64,000 bases of DNA from Mesorhizobium onobrychidis (GCF_024707545.1 NZ_CP062229.1:1538501-1602500); one strand, 5' to 3'. Shown: positions 18,892-26,945, counted from the first letter of the stretch. Translations and numbers: made by a program. Notes: generated by a model not told the origin, from the sequence alone.

Positions 18892-18912
18892 TGGACCAAG
18901 GAGGTCAATGAC

Positions 18913-19470
18913 GTGACGGTTGCCGTATCTCCGGATGGGCTTCCAGCACTGGTGCTGAACGCGGATTACCGTCCGCTCAGCTATTACCCCCTGTCGCTCT
19001 GGTCGTGGCAGGACGCCATCAAGGCGGTGTTCCTCGAGCGGGTGAACATCGTCGCCGAATACGAGCACGCGGTGTCGTCGCCGACCTTCTCGATGAAGCT
19101 GCCGAGCGTCGTCAGCCTGAAGGCCTATGTAAAGCCATCGCGGCATCCGGCCTTCACCCGCTTCAACGTCTTCCTGCGCGACCGTTTCCAGTGCCAGTAT
19201 TGCGGCACGCCGGAGGATCTGACCTTCGACCATGTCGTTCCCCGCCATCGCGGCGGCGCGACGACGTGGGAGAATGTCGTCGCCGCCTGCTCGCCCTGCA
19301 ATCTGAGGAAGGGCGGCATGATGCCGGCGCACGCCAAGATGTGGCCGCTGCAGAAGCCCTACCAGCCGACGGTGCATGATCTGCACAACAATGGCCGCCT
19401 GTTCCCGCCCAACCACCTGCATGAAAGCTGGATGGATTATCTGTACTGGGATGTCGAACTGGAGCCGTAG
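18913..19470 (+). CDS. HNH endonuclease
   Basis: This 185-residue protein begins with a conserved leader (PALVLNADYRPLSYYPLSLWSWQDAIKAVFLERV). A C-terminal HNH domain follows: RFQCQYCGTPEDLTFDHVVPRHRGG, ENVVAACSPCNLRKGG. Two CxxC pairs bind structural zinc and the DHVVPRHRGG...N...N pattern is the nuclease core. Stand-alone HNH proteins of this type are widespread in alphaproteobacteria and their DNA substrate is not established. The start is GTG at 18913 because AAGGAGG lies at 18898-18904. A family A repeat ends just upstream and would form the mRNA leader. Confidence 0.9.
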   Translation: MTVAVSPDGLPALVLNADYRPLSYYPLSLWSWQDAIKAVFLERVNIVAEYEHAVSSPTFSMKLPSVVSLKAYVKPSRHPAFTRFNVFLRDRFQCQYCGTPEDLTFDHVVPRHRGGATTWENVVAACSPCNLRKGGMMPAHAKMWPLQKPYQPTVHDLHNNGRLFPPNHLHESWMDYLYWDVELEP

Positions 19471-19506
19471 GGTCGGCGTCAAACATTGAGGCTGCTTGGC
19501 CGACGC

Positions 19507-19770
19507 ATGTACAAGATCATGATCGAGTGCCTTGACGTGGCGCCGGGTTCAGGTCCGCAAGCTGCCATCGACATAGAGCAAGAGTTTCGCATCCATCGGA
19601 CTTGGCACGAGCGGCCTAGCTGCACTTATGCCAACGGGAAACTTCTACTAATCGCACGAAATGACTTTGACGCCGACGGAAAGGCCCTGCTCGACGAATT
19701 CTGGGACTGTCTGGCCGCATATCTCGGAGAGCACGGATCGATGCACATCCTTAGTGTCGAGCAGGTCTGA
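19507..19770 (+). CDS. hypothetical protein, 87 residues
   Basis: A small acidic protein beginning MYKIMIECLDVAPGSG, with an alternating strand/helix pattern and an end MHILSVEQV. No domain is recognised. It follows the HNH gene by 36 bases on the same strand and ends 20 bases before the convergent dsbB-like gene. A start at 19486 is possible. Coding potential is supported by length in a tight gap and ordinary composition, not by homology. Confidence 0.5.
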   Translation: MYKIMIECLDVAPGSGPQAAIDIEQEFRIHRTWHERPSCTYANGKLLLIARNDFDADGKALLDEFWDCLAAYLGEHGSMHILSVEQV

Positions 19771-19790
19771 GGCAGCCCGAACCTGTTTGC

Positions 19791-20309
19791 TCAGTCGCGG
19801 GCAAAGGCGCCGCGGAAGGCGATGACTGCCAGGACAAAGCAGGCGATGGCGTTCCAGCCGGCCAGCGACAGGCCGAGGATGCGCAGTGCCGCCTTGTCGC
19901 AGGAGGGCGGGACGAATTGGTCGAGCGCGTCGAGCACGCCCTTGCCGCCGGTGTCCACCGGTCCTGCAGCCGCCGCACAATCGGTCGGCCCCGGCCACCA
20001 CGCCCATTCGACGCCGGAATGATAGACGCCGAGATAGACGCCGTAGGCCATCAGCAGGCCGCCGACGGCCAGCAGGCCGCGTGTCAGCCAGGCCGGCCAG
20101 CGCAGCGCCGACGACAGCGCCGCCAGCAGCATCAGCGGCACGCCGACGTAGTAGGGGGTGCGCTGCTCCAGGCAGAGCTTGCAGGGGATGTAGCCGCCGA
20201 GATACTGGAAGGCCAGCGCCGAGCCGACGGTGGCGGCCATGGCGACGGCCAGAAACAACGCCGTCCGCATGCGCTGGCCTCCAGTGTCGGCATTCACGGT
20301 CGCTGTCAT
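19791..20309 (-). CDS. DsbB-like disulfide bond formation membrane protein
   Basis: This 172-residue protein has four predicted helices. The first periplasmic cysteine pair is in YIPCKLCLEQR (CxxC) and the second is formed by Cys in PTDCAAAAG and in PPSCDKAAL. This is the DsbB/BdbC arrangement, passing electrons from DsbA to quinone during disulfide formation in the periplasm. Several in-frame ATGs precede the first helix, and 20309 (MTATVN) is chosen with moderate certainty. It lies 52 bases downstream of the yqaA-like gene on the same strand. Confidence 0.92.
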   Translation of the reverse strand: MTATVNADTGGQRMRTALFLAVAMAATVGSALAFQYLGGYIPCKLCLEQRTPYYVGVPLMLLAALSSALRWPAWLTRGLLAVGGLLMAYGVYLGVYHSGVEWAWWPGPTDCAAAAGPVDTGGKGVLDALDQFVPPSCDKAALRILGLSLAGWNAIACFVLAVIAFRGAFARD

Positions 20310-20361
20310 CGATCTACCGTCCATTCCCCTCAAGGGATGGGTCAAATTGAACATCCTTGCT

Positions 20362-20949
20362 CTAAAAGGCGTATTTGACGACGATATAGAGCGAAATCAG
20401 GGCAGCGGCGCCGGCGCCGGCGATCATGCCGAGGCGCTTTTCGATGAACTCGCGGATCGGTTCGCCATAGCGGCGCAGCAGCCAGGCGAGGAACAGGAAG
20501 CGGGCGCCGCGCGCCACGATCGCCAGCACGATGAACAGCAGCAAAGGCGTGCCGATGACGCCGGACAGGATCGTCACCACCTTGATCGGCGGCAGATGGG
20601 CGAGGCCCGAGGTGATCAGCATCAGGACGATGAATCCGGTGCCCGCCGAGACGCGCAGTGTCTCGAAGTCGTCATACTTACCGTAGAATTCGAGGATCGG
20701 CCGCGCCACCGTGTCGTAGGCATAGTGGCCGATGTACCAGCCGGCTATACCACCCAGAACGGAGGCCAGCGTGGCGACCAGCGCGTAGCGATAGGCGCGA
20801 TCCGGCCGCGACAGCGCCATCGGCAGATAGAGCACGTCGGCCGGCACCAGGAACACCGAGCTTTCGACGAAAGCGATGAAGGCCAGCCACCACTCGGCGG
20901 ATTTCTTGGCCGCCAGCGACAAGGTCCAGTCGTAAAGTCCGCGAAGCAT
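20362..20949 (-). CDS. YqaA-type DedA-superfamily (SNARE-associated/VTT) membrane protein
   Basis: This 195-residue membrane protein has the family features WWLAFIAFVESSVFLVPADVLYLPMAL, LGGIAGWYIGHYAYDTVARP and GLAHLPPIKVVTILSGVIG. DedA/VTT proteins are implicated in lipid scrambling and membrane homeostasis. AGGAG lies five bases before the ATG at 20949. A palindromic repeat starts 10 bases upstream of the start codon, within the expected leader or promoter region. Confidence 0.92.
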   Translation of the reverse strand: MLRGLYDWTLSLAAKKSAEWWLAFIAFVESSVFLVPADVLYLPMALSRPDRAYRYALVATLASVLGGIAGWYIGHYAYDTVARPILEFYGKYDDFETLRVSAGTGFIVLMLITSGLAHLPPIKVVTILSGVIGTPLLLFIVLAIVARGARFLFLAWLLRRYGEPIREFIEKRLGMIAGAGAAALISLYIVVKYAF

Positions 20950-20959
20950 CGGCACTCCT

Positions 20960-21061
20960 GATGCACGTCGCCCAAAATGCGCAGCGCCTTTGGGATAACG
21001 ATGCATAAAAACAAAGACCAAAAGCGCGCCATATGAATCTCTCCAGACGCGACGCGCTTCA
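20960..21061. repeat. rhizobial palindromic intergenic repeat, family B (reverse orientation)
   Basis: The reverse complement begins gaagcgcgtcgcgtc, contains ttgtttttatgcatcgttatcc, and ends with a gcattttgggcgacgtgc arm. It aligns along its full length with 12431-12539. Together the two copies show that the second-stem sequence is better conserved than the middle of the first stem. Confidence 0.75.
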
Positions 21062-21223
21062 TTGCGCTGCCTGTCTAGAAAGATTTTCTGCGCCGCACAA
21101 TGGCCGCGGCTTCACGAAATCGAAAGGCTGGGGATTGAGCAAAGGCCGCTTGCCGGGAATTGGCCAGTTGACGAACAGGCCTCCAACCGTATAGTCCGCG
21201 CCCATCCAGGCCGCCCGGCCTGA

Positions 21224-21308
21224 GCCCCTATGGCGGAATTGGTAGACGCGCTCGACTCAAAATCGAGTTCCGCAAGGAGTGCTGGTTCGATCCCGGCTAG
21301 GGGCACCA
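21224..21308 (+). tRNA. tRNA-Leu (anticodon CAA)
   Basis: The 85-base cloverleaf has acceptor stem GCCCCTA / TAGGGGC, D arm with GGCGGAATTGG, and anticodon stem CTCGA / TCGAG with loop CTCAAAA giving anticodon CAA. It has a long class II variable arm, the T arm GGTTCGATCC, and an encoded CCA at 21306-21308. The long variable arm and CAA anticodon identify leucine. Its 3' end is duplicated at 27565-27579, marking it as an integration site. Confidence 0.97.
21294..21308 (+). other. attL-type site: 3' end of tRNA-Leu
   Basis: The 15 bases cggctaggggcacca at the tRNA 3' end are repeated exactly at 27565-27579. An integrase gene ends 10 bases away. The bases flanking the two copies differ, which fixes the identity block at 15 bp. 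This is the expected outcome of tyrosine-recombinase insertion into a tRNA gene that keeps the tRNA intact. Confidence 0.85.
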
Positions 21309-21317
21309 CCTGCTTTT

Positions 21318-21863
21318 TCAGGCGCTGATTTTCCTCAGTTTTTTGCCTGTTTTTGTCCCACTTTCTTCAACCGCCTGAAGCGGTGGGACAGTTTCGTCCA
21401 TTTTTTGTTCCGCGGTGAAGAGCAGTTTGTGAGCTGCGCGGCCGGCGATCAGCTTGCGTCTGGCCTTCTTCGTGTAGAGCGTCGATTGCGTCTTGGTGAC
21501 CCAGCCATAGATCGCCATCAGCTCTTCATCCGTTGCGCCGTTCTCGGCCGCGATCGTGGCGCCGAGCTTGCGCAGACCATGCAGAGAGCATTGTGGCAGG
21601 TCGGCCTGGTCGCACCAGTCGCGCATCTTGTTGCCGAGCGAGTTCACCGTGAACGGCCGCTTCCATTCCGATTCGAGGAAGGTCATGTCGCCGGCAGCAC
21701 CGGCATCGATCTCGTCCTGCAGGATCGGCAGGATCGGAAGTTCGATGACGACGCCGGTCTTCTTCGCGGTCTTGCCCGGCCGGATTGTCAGCCAGCCGGC
21801 TTTGACATGCTGCTTGCCGGCGACGGCAAGATCCTCGCGCCGGAGACTTCTGCAGTCGGTCAC
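21318..21863 (-). pseudogene. tyrosine recombinase/integrase, N-terminally truncated
   Basis: Up to 181 residues cover the catalytic domain: the box I Arg in SLRREDL, a strand pair TIRPGKTAKKTGVVIELPIL, the HxxR box LHGLRKLGAT, and the terminal Tyr in TQSTLYTKKARRKL. The N-terminal arm-binding and core-binding domains are missing and no continuation is found in any frame upstream of 21863. It abuts the tRNA-Leu att site, which it probably once recognised. With its SAM-like domains gone it is unlikely to be active. Confidence 0.8.
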
Positions 21864-22075
21864 TTGCGATTAAATCTACCGGCCTTATCCGGTCGTATAA
21901 TGGGACACGGAGCGATTATTGTGCAAAGGCCCGAGCCGACGAAGATAACTCTAATGACGACAATTCTGACAATGACACCGATGAGTAGCTGGACGCTGGA
22001 CGTCCCTGTAAGCGCTGGTCTCTCGGTAGCGGGCGATCAGCCACTTCAAGCTGCCAACGCCCCGGGATGAGCCCA
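21864..22075. other. short AT-richer segment without a gene
   Basis: The segment between the integrase fragment and the GT39 gene contains an inverted pair ctaccggcc / tccggtcgta near 21875 and no supported gene. It probably marks the deletion junction that removed the integrase N-terminus. Confidence 0.35.
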
Positions 22076-23581
22076 CTACATACCGGCGGGATAGATCCAC
22101 GCATAGCCGAAATGATAGACGTCGCCGTCGCGCCCATAGTGATAGGGCAGCGCAACGTCCTTCACTTCGGGCTCCACGCCGCGCAGTTCCGGTCTGGCCT
22201 CGACCCAGGCCGCGAGATCGTCGGGCATCGCCGGATCGGGCTTGCCCTTGTTGCGCCAGACGACCAGCGCCGGATGCGCCGGGTCGAATGCGTAAGGCCG
22301 TTCGAAGCTTTCATAGCCCGGAAGCATCACCGGAATGTCCTGCGCATGCAGGCGCAAGTTGCCAGCCATCTGATGATCGTCGGCCAAGATGACCAACGGC
22401 TGGTCTTTGTTGGATGACAGGATTGCTGTAATCGCTGGGCCATACGGCACGTTCTGCTTTCCATAGCGCCCCATCGCGCCGAACAGTGGCGTGCGCGTGA
22501 AAAGCACGAGCGGCACCGCTACCATGATGGCAGGGGCGATGACGCCGAACCTGCGAGCGGCGCCGGCGATCGTCTCGCCCGATGCTTCGATCTTTAGGCA
22601 CAGATAGGTCGGCAGCAGGAAGAAGAAGGGAACGAGCCAGCGATCCTCGATATGGTCCGCGCCGCCGAACAGAACCATGAGCACCAGCGCGACCACGATG
22701 ACCAAAAACATCCGGCCGATCAATCGCGCCCATTGGCTTTCCGCCTTCCAGGAGCGGAGCAGCGTGCCGCCAAATGCGATCGCGAAGAGCAGCAGGGTCG
22801 CAAGTGTGAAACCCGCAATCGCGTCGACCAGCGACAGCAGACCCTCGGCGATCTGGTCCAGCCGGCTGCCATCGGCATCTCCCGTCAGCTTGCTCATGGT
22901 TCGGGCCGTCGCGGCGTCGATATGATCGAGGAACCACAGACCGTGCGGCAGCACGATCGCCGCGGCGACAAGGATTGCGAGGAGCATGTGCGGATCGAGC
23001 AGCCTTCCCCGGAGCTTTCGCTCCGGCAGGATGGCGATGATCGCTGCGATCGGCAGCAGGACGAAGTTGTATTTCGAGATGACCCCGATGCCCATGGCGA
23101 CGCCGGTCAGCGCGTAGTTCAGGGCATTCGGCTCCCGCAGTGCCCGGATGAAAAAATAGACGAGGAGGCAAGCCGCGAAAAGCACCGCCACGGTGTGCGT
23201 CAGGTCACGCTCCGCTTCGAAGCCGATCTGCGGCATAGTTAGCAGGCCGAGCGTGGCGATGATGGCGAGCGTCCGGTCGCGGATGACGAGGTGAGCCGTC
23301 AGCCCGAAGAACAGGAAGCAGCCGAACAGCATCAGGTTCTTGAGGATCGACAGCGCCGCGACCGTGTCGCCGAGGACCTGCACCACGCCATATTGCAGCC
23401 AGTTGTAGAATGGCGGCTGGCTGTCATAGCCGCTGGCGAACCATTGCGCGAGGAAGAGCTGCTGGCCCTCGTCAAGTTCCAGGGAGGCTGGCATGGCGAG
23501 GCGGACAAGCACGTTGACGGCGAAATAGCCGGCCAGCAGCAGATAGAGCGCGCTGCCGTTGCGTGTCAGCCGTTCGATCAC
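22076..23581 (-). CDS. GT39/PMT-type polyprenyl-phosphate-sugar glycosyltransferase
   Basis: This 501-residue polytopic protein has about eleven helices and the GT-C hallmark in its first loop (ASLELDEGQQLFLAQWF...GYDSQPPFYNWLQYG). The acidic ELDE corresponds to the catalytic Asp/Glu of dolichyl-phosphate mannosyltransferases and ArnT. FEAERDLTHTVAVLFAA is the second family block. It should transfer a sugar from an undecaprenyl-phosphate carrier to lipid or protein on the periplasmic face. The sugar and acceptor are unknown. The start is GTG at 23581, one base after the stop of the GT2 gene, so the two are translationally coupled. Confidence 0.9.
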   Translation of the reverse strand: MIERLTRNGSALYLLLAGYFAVNVLVRLAMPASLELDEGQQLFLAQWFASGYDSQPPFYNWLQYGVVQVLGDTVAALSILKNLMLFGCFLFFGLTAHLVIRDRTLAIIATLGLLTMPQIGFEAERDLTHTVAVLFAACLLVYFFIRALREPNALNYALTGVAMGIGVISKYNFVLLPIAAIIAILPERKLRGRLLDPHMLLAILVAAAIVLPHGLWFLDHIDAATARTMSKLTGDADGSRLDQIAEGLLSLVDAIAGFTLATLLLFAIAFGGTLLRSWKAESQWARLIGRMFLVIVVALVLMVLFGGADHIEDRWLVPFFFLLPTYLCLKIEASGETIAGAARRFGVIAPAIMVAVPLVLFTRTPLFGAMGRYGKQNVPYGPAITAILSSNKDQPLVILADDHQMAGNLRLHAQDIPVMLPGYESFERPYAFDPAHPALVVWRNKGKPDPAMPDDLAAWVEARPELRGVEPEVKDVALPYHYGRDGDVYHFGYAWIYPAGM

Positions 23582-23582
23582 G

Positions 23583-24584
23583 TCAGCCGTCCCGACCGTA
23601 GCTTTTGCGGATAACGTAATTCGTCGTGTCGCGCTCTGTTCGCGCCAGCATCTCCGCCAGGATGCCGGTGGTGATCATCTGCACGGAGCCCAGGAACAGC
23701 ATCACGGCGATGGTCAGCATCGGCCGCGTGCCGATGCTTTCACCGAGGATGAATTTCGCCCAGAAAAGATAGAGAAACATCAGGGCGCTGATCCCGCCGA
23801 ACACCAACCCGATCGAGCCGAAGAAATGCCCGGGCCGCTGGCGGAAACGCATGAAGAACAGCACCGAGAGCAGGTCGAGGAACACCCGGAACGTCCGCCA
23901 GATGCCGTATTTCGATTCGCCGAACTGGCGCGCATGGTGATTGACCGCCATCTCGCCGATCCGCGACGTCGGTACGACGCCGGCGATCCATGCGGGGATG
24001 AAACGGTGCATGCCGCCGAGGATTCTGATCTGCTTGAGGACTTTGGTGCGGTAGAGCTTGAGCCCGCAGCCATAGTCATGGATCGTTACCCCGGTGATCT
24101 TGCGGATCAGCCGATTGGCGATCCAGGAGGGGATGAGCCGGAGCACCAGCCCGTCCTGCCGGCTCTTGCGCCAGCCGCAGAGCAGATCGAGTTCCCGTTC
24201 CTCGATCACCGCGATCATCTTTGGAATGTCGTAAGGGTCGTTCTGCAGGTCGCCGTCGAGCGTCACCAGCAGCCGGCCGCGCGCCGTGTCGATGCCGGCC
24301 TGCAGGCCGGCCGCCTTGCCGAAATTGCGCTGGAACTCGATGATCCTGAGGTCGAGCCCTTCGCGGCCGAATTCCTTGCGGACATTGACAAGCGTACCGT
24401 CCGTCGATCCATCGTCGACGATGATCAGCTCCCACGGCTTGCCGAAATCCTTGAGGGCATCGCAGATCCGCTCGAACAGCGGCGCGATGCTTTCTTCCTC
24501 GTTGCAGACCGGGATAAGGACGGACAGCTCGATTTCGTCGGCCGCATCTCGGGCGAAAAGCGGAACAGGTTGGGATTTCGACAC
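23583..24584 (-). CDS. GtrB/DPM1-like GT2 polyprenyl-phosphate glycosyltransferase
   Basis: This 333-residue protein has a GT-A domain with SVLIPVCNEEESI, VDDGSTDGT and the metal motif in TLDGDLQNDP, then two C-terminal membrane helices (FFGSIGLVFGGISALMFLYL and LTIAVMLFLGSVQMITTGIL). This is the form of GtrB and ArnC, which load a sugar from a nucleotide donor onto undecaprenyl phosphate on the cytoplasmic face. The start is GTG at 24584. The next gene on this strand is the GT39 enzyme that would use the lipid-linked sugar. The remaining open frame up to 25076 is antisense to the flippase-like gene. Confidence 0.92.
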   Translation of the reverse strand: MSKSQPVPLFARDAADEIELSVLIPVCNEEESIAPLFERICDALKDFGKPWELIIVDDGSTDGTLVNVRKEFGREGLDLRIIEFQRNFGKAAGLQAGIDTARGRLLVTLDGDLQNDPYDIPKMIAVIEERELDLLCGWRKSRQDGLVLRLIPSWIANRLIRKITGVTIHDYGCGLKLYRTKVLKQIRILGGMHRFIPAWIAGVVPTSRIGEMAVNHHARQFGESKYGIWRTFRVFLDLLSVLFFMRFRQRPGHFFGSIGLVFGGISALMFLYLFWAKFILGESIGTRPMLTIAVMLFLGSVQMITTGILAEMLARTERDTTNYVIRKSYGRDG

Positions 24585-24671
24585 GGGATCTCTCGATGGA
24601 AATTCGGCTTTGAGGCGGCCTTCTGGTACGCCAGGCGGCGGTTCAAAGCAAATCGAAGGCAAATCGGCAAG

Positions 24672-25652
24672 ATGACTGACGGCGTCCCATGGAATTGGCT
24701 GGCGAAAAACCGGTTGGTGCTGTTCGCGGTGGCGGTCATCGTCTTTTACGCGGGTTTCGTGCAATGGATCTGGGGTTGGCCGTCGATCCTCGCAGTATGG
24801 CGGGAGGTCGGGTTCGGCACGATCCTGGCTGCGCTCACGCTGCTTGTCGCCACCTATTTCGTCCGCGCCCACCGCATGCACGATTATTTCCCGCGTGAGA
24901 CGGCCGGCCGGTTCCTGCGGCTGTTCCGTGTGACGCAGGTTCACAACATCCTCAACATCATGCTGCCTTTCCGGGCTGGCGAGACCAGCTTTCCGCTGCT
25001 GATGCGCTCCGAGTTCGGCGTGCCGCTGGCGCACGGAACCTCGGCGCTGCTGGTGCTGAGATCGCTCGACCTGCACGCGCTGCTAGCTGCGGCCGGCGTC
25101 GGTCTGATCATGGAAACGGGCTACGCGCTGTGGGCCTGCGGCCTCTGGATTCTGTTCCTGGGTTCGCCGCTGCTCGTTTTCCCGTTCCACGATCCGGTGC
25201 TCCGCGCGGCCCGGCGAAAGCTTCCGGCGAAGTTTTCGAAGCTGGTCGACCAGATCGCCGACGGCATTCCGCAAAACCTCGCCGCGTTCGTCCGCGCTTG
25301 GGCACTGACCGTTCTGAACTGGGGCGTGAAGGTGCTGGTGCTCGCCTGGGTACTGGCGCTGATGGGCGTCGGCCCGCTCGCCGCATGCTTCGGCGGCGCG
25401 TTGGGTGGAGAGCTCTCGTCGGTACTGCCGGTCCATGCGCCGGGCGGCGTCGGCACCTATCCGGCCGGCATCGTCGCCGTCGCTGCGGCCTTCGGCGCCG
25501 GTGAGAATGCTGACGGACTTGCCGTTCTCGCCAAGGCGAGCATCAACACCCATCTGCTGATGATCGTCTCGGCGCTTGCCGGCACCGGCATTTCCCTTGT
25601 ACTCCCGTGCTTGACAGGCCCTGGGAGCGGCCGGATTCGAGGTGACGAATAG
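24672..25652 (+). CDS. flippase-like (UPF0104/AglD-type) membrane protein
   Basis: This 326-residue protein has about eight predicted helices. It includes the family segments FVRAHRMHDYFPRETAGRFLRLFRVTQVHNILNIMLPFRAGE and GGELSSVLPVHAPGGVGTYPAGIVA, the latter matching the conserved PGGVG loop of the lysylphosphatidylglycerol synthase transmembrane/UPF0104 family. It is divergent from the GT2-GT39 pair with 87 bases between starts, so it probably belongs to the same function, for instance moving or presenting the polyprenyl-linked sugar. The last residues overlap an opposite small gene by 110 bases, and its true C-terminus may have been altered by a junction near 25600-25680. Confidence 0.85.
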   Translation: MTDGVPWNWLAKNRLVLFAVAVIVFYAGFVQWIWGWPSILAVWREVGFGTILAALTLLVATYFVRAHRMHDYFPRETAGRFLRLFRVTQVHNILNIMLPFRAGETSFPLLMRSEFGVPLAHGTSALLVLRSLDLHALLAAAGVGLIMETGYALWACGLWILFLGSPLLVFPFHDPVLRAARRKLPAKFSKLVDQIADGIPQNLAAFVRAWALTVLNWGVKVLVLAWVLALMGVGPLAACFGGALGGELSSVLPVHAPGGVGTYPAGIVAVAAAFGAGENADGLAVLAKASINTHLLMIVSALAGTGISLVLPCLTGPGSGRIRGDE

Positions 25653-25983
25653 GGGCAAAAGGACTCCATATTGAATGGTTGTCCCGCTTGCCAACGTTTG
25701 TTTGATACGATAGTACCGCCGCTGCAGGAGGATAAAGACCAGAACGCCTTCCTGCACGCATCATGGCGCGGGCTATCGCGAGCTGCGCCTCGACCTTGGC
25801 GTTTTCCTTTTGCGTCATATTGTCGGCGGCGACCAGGCGCTGAAGCGCGCGCATGACCTCTCCGCGCGTCCAGCCGGCCTCCAGCATGCAATCAACGATT
25901 GCCTGAAAGCCTGGCTCCATGGCCTCCTGGCAGTCAATCTCGCGATCGGCGTATTCGCCCTGTTGTCTTGGCGGTCTGATCAT
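25543..25983 (-). CDS. hypothetical island protein with run-on C-terminus
   Basis: The first 75 or so residues (MIRPPRQQGEYADREIDC, then AMEPGFQAIVDCMLEAGWTR and MRALQRLVAADNMTQKENAK) are helical, acidic and look like a genuine small protein of rhizobial islands. The remaining 70 residues are low-complexity and read antisense through the end of the flippase-like gene. The C-terminus has therefore probably been lost and replaced by chance coding at a rearrangement junction. The function is unknown. Confidence 0.5.
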   Translation of the reverse strand: MIRPPRQQGEYADREIDCQEAMEPGFQAIVDCMLEAGWTRGEVMRALQRLVAADNMTQKENAKVEAQLAIARAMMRAGRRSGLYPPAAAVLSYQTNVGKRDNHSIWSPFAPIRHLESGRSQGLSSTGVQGKCRCRQAPRRSSADGC

Positions 25984-25993
25984 CCGGGCATGC

Positions 25994-26173
25994 TCAGAGG
26001 TATCGCTCGCCTTCGGCGCGGTGCTCGAAACAGAACCAGTGCGACGGCTGCCGCGGCTTGGCGAAGCCCCATCCGGCATTCTTGCCGCAGCCGGGATGCT
26101 CGCACCTGTGGTGCTGAATGCCGGGGCGCGTGACAGGCTCCATTGCGGGAAGGCGGATCAGCTCTTCGCTCAT
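25994..26173 (-). CDS. small putative zinc-binding protein, 59 residues
   Basis: Reading the minus strand from an ATG at 26173 gives 59 codons and a TGA. The product begins MSEELIRLPAMEPVTRPG. It contains HHRCEHPGCGKNAGWGF followed by SHWFCFEHRAEGERYL. The ordered Cys/His residues (C-x4-C, then C-x2-H) suggest one bound metal. It ends 10 bases before the start of the neighbouring 25983 gene on the same strand, as in a small operon. It is too short for most gene callers. Confidence 0.6.
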   Translation of the reverse strand: MSEELIRLPAMEPVTRPGIQHHRCEHPGCGKNAGWGFAKPRQPSHWFCFEHRAEGERYL

Positions 26174-26254
26174 CGGTATGTTCTCACTTCAGATTGGTGG
26201 AAAGATTCCACGGCCCGTCTTGACGATCAAGGAAAATGTTCCTTATTCGTTCTC

Positions 26255-26548
26255 ATGGCGCACGATCCGATCGACACGCTGGGCAAGGCGACCCGGCACA
26301 ACATGCTCGTCAAGGCTGAATGCAGTTGCGGCAATGTTCGCTACTGCCGTTCAGCGGACCTGATGATGGTCTATGGCGGCGGGGTCGATCCGCTGAAGCT
26401 CAAATTCGACTGCAGCCGCTGCAAGCCAACGGTGAAGATCACATTGCTCGAGGTTCATCCCGAGCACCTGCCCAAGCGCCTGATGATCCATAAGCCGATG
26501 AAGATCGGCGGCAAGATCCATTGGACCACCGAGCGGTTCCGAGGATGA
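26255..26548 (+). CDS. hypothetical protein with zinc-ribbon-like cysteines
   Basis: This 97-residue basic protein starts MAHDPIDTLGKATRHNMLVK and contains ECSCGNVRYCRSADL and FDCSRCKPTVKIT, cysteine pairs (CxC, C, CxxC) suggesting a zinc ribbon. It ends VHPEHLPKRLMIHK and HWTTERFRG. Its stop overlaps the start of the next gene (ATGA), so the two are coupled. No function can be assigned. Confidence 0.6.
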   Translation: MAHDPIDTLGKATRHNMLVKAECSCGNVRYCRSADLMMVYGGGVDPLKLKFDCSRCKPTVKITLLEVHPEHLPKRLMIHKPMKIGGKIHWTTERFRG

Positions 26549-26769
26549 GCGAGCGCCTCAAGGTGCGCCTCGCCTACCAGCGCGGCTTCCAGATCGTCGA
26601 AGGGAGCACCATACTTGCTGCCTTCGAAAACCCTGTCGAGGCCTTCAAGTTCGTCCGCGACCGCGGCGCTCGTGCCTGGCTGGACTGGGGCAGAACCGTG
26701 ATCGCTAGCCAAACTGGACAGTACGATTTACCGCGAGTTTCCTGCAATCCTCAGTCGGCCGCATTTTGA
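26545..26769 (+). CDS. hypothetical protein, 74 residues
   Basis: It starts at an ATG overlapping the previous stop and begins MSERLKVRLAYQRGFQIVEG. The first 60 residues look like a compact domain with a strand-helix pattern. The last ten or so, rich in small and polar residues, may result from a frameshift, because an adjacent frame from about 26735 continues into a plausible coding segment. No domain is recognised. Confidence 0.45.
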   Translation: MSERLKVRLAYQRGFQIVEGSTILAAFENPVEAFKFVRDRGARAWLDWGRTVIASQTGQYDLPRVSCNPQSAAF

Positions 26770-26945
26770 AGAACCAATGGGGTTCGCTCTCAGGAACTTG
26801 GTTCTGGTCGATCTCGACCTCCGATCCGCGCTTCCGTCGTCATGGCGGGCAGCGCGGTAACGCCGGCACGAAAGACGAGGCGGTCTTCAAGCTCGAGCGC
26901 GAGTTCACGCGCTTCATGGCCGAGACGGAAAAATACCGGCGCTAG
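26766..26945 (+). CDS. possible small protein, 59 residues
   Basis: From a TTG at 26766 this frame encodes MKNQWGSLSGTWFWSISTSD, a central RRHGGQRGNAGTKDEAVFK, and ends LEREFTRFMAETEKYRR before TAG. The amphipathic C-terminal helix and non-random composition suggest real coding. The weak start and open sequence upstream suggest it may be the displaced 3' part of the preceding gene after a frameshift. Confidence 0.4.
   Translation: MKNQWGSLSGTWFWSISTSDPRFRRHGGQRGNAGTKDEAVFKLEREFTRFMAETEKYRR

Noticed and set aside
23559..24671. Plus-strand open frame preceding the flippase-like gene
   Set aside because: It lies antisense to the GT2 gene. The flippase-like protein begins at the ATG at 24672, where hydrophobic helices start.
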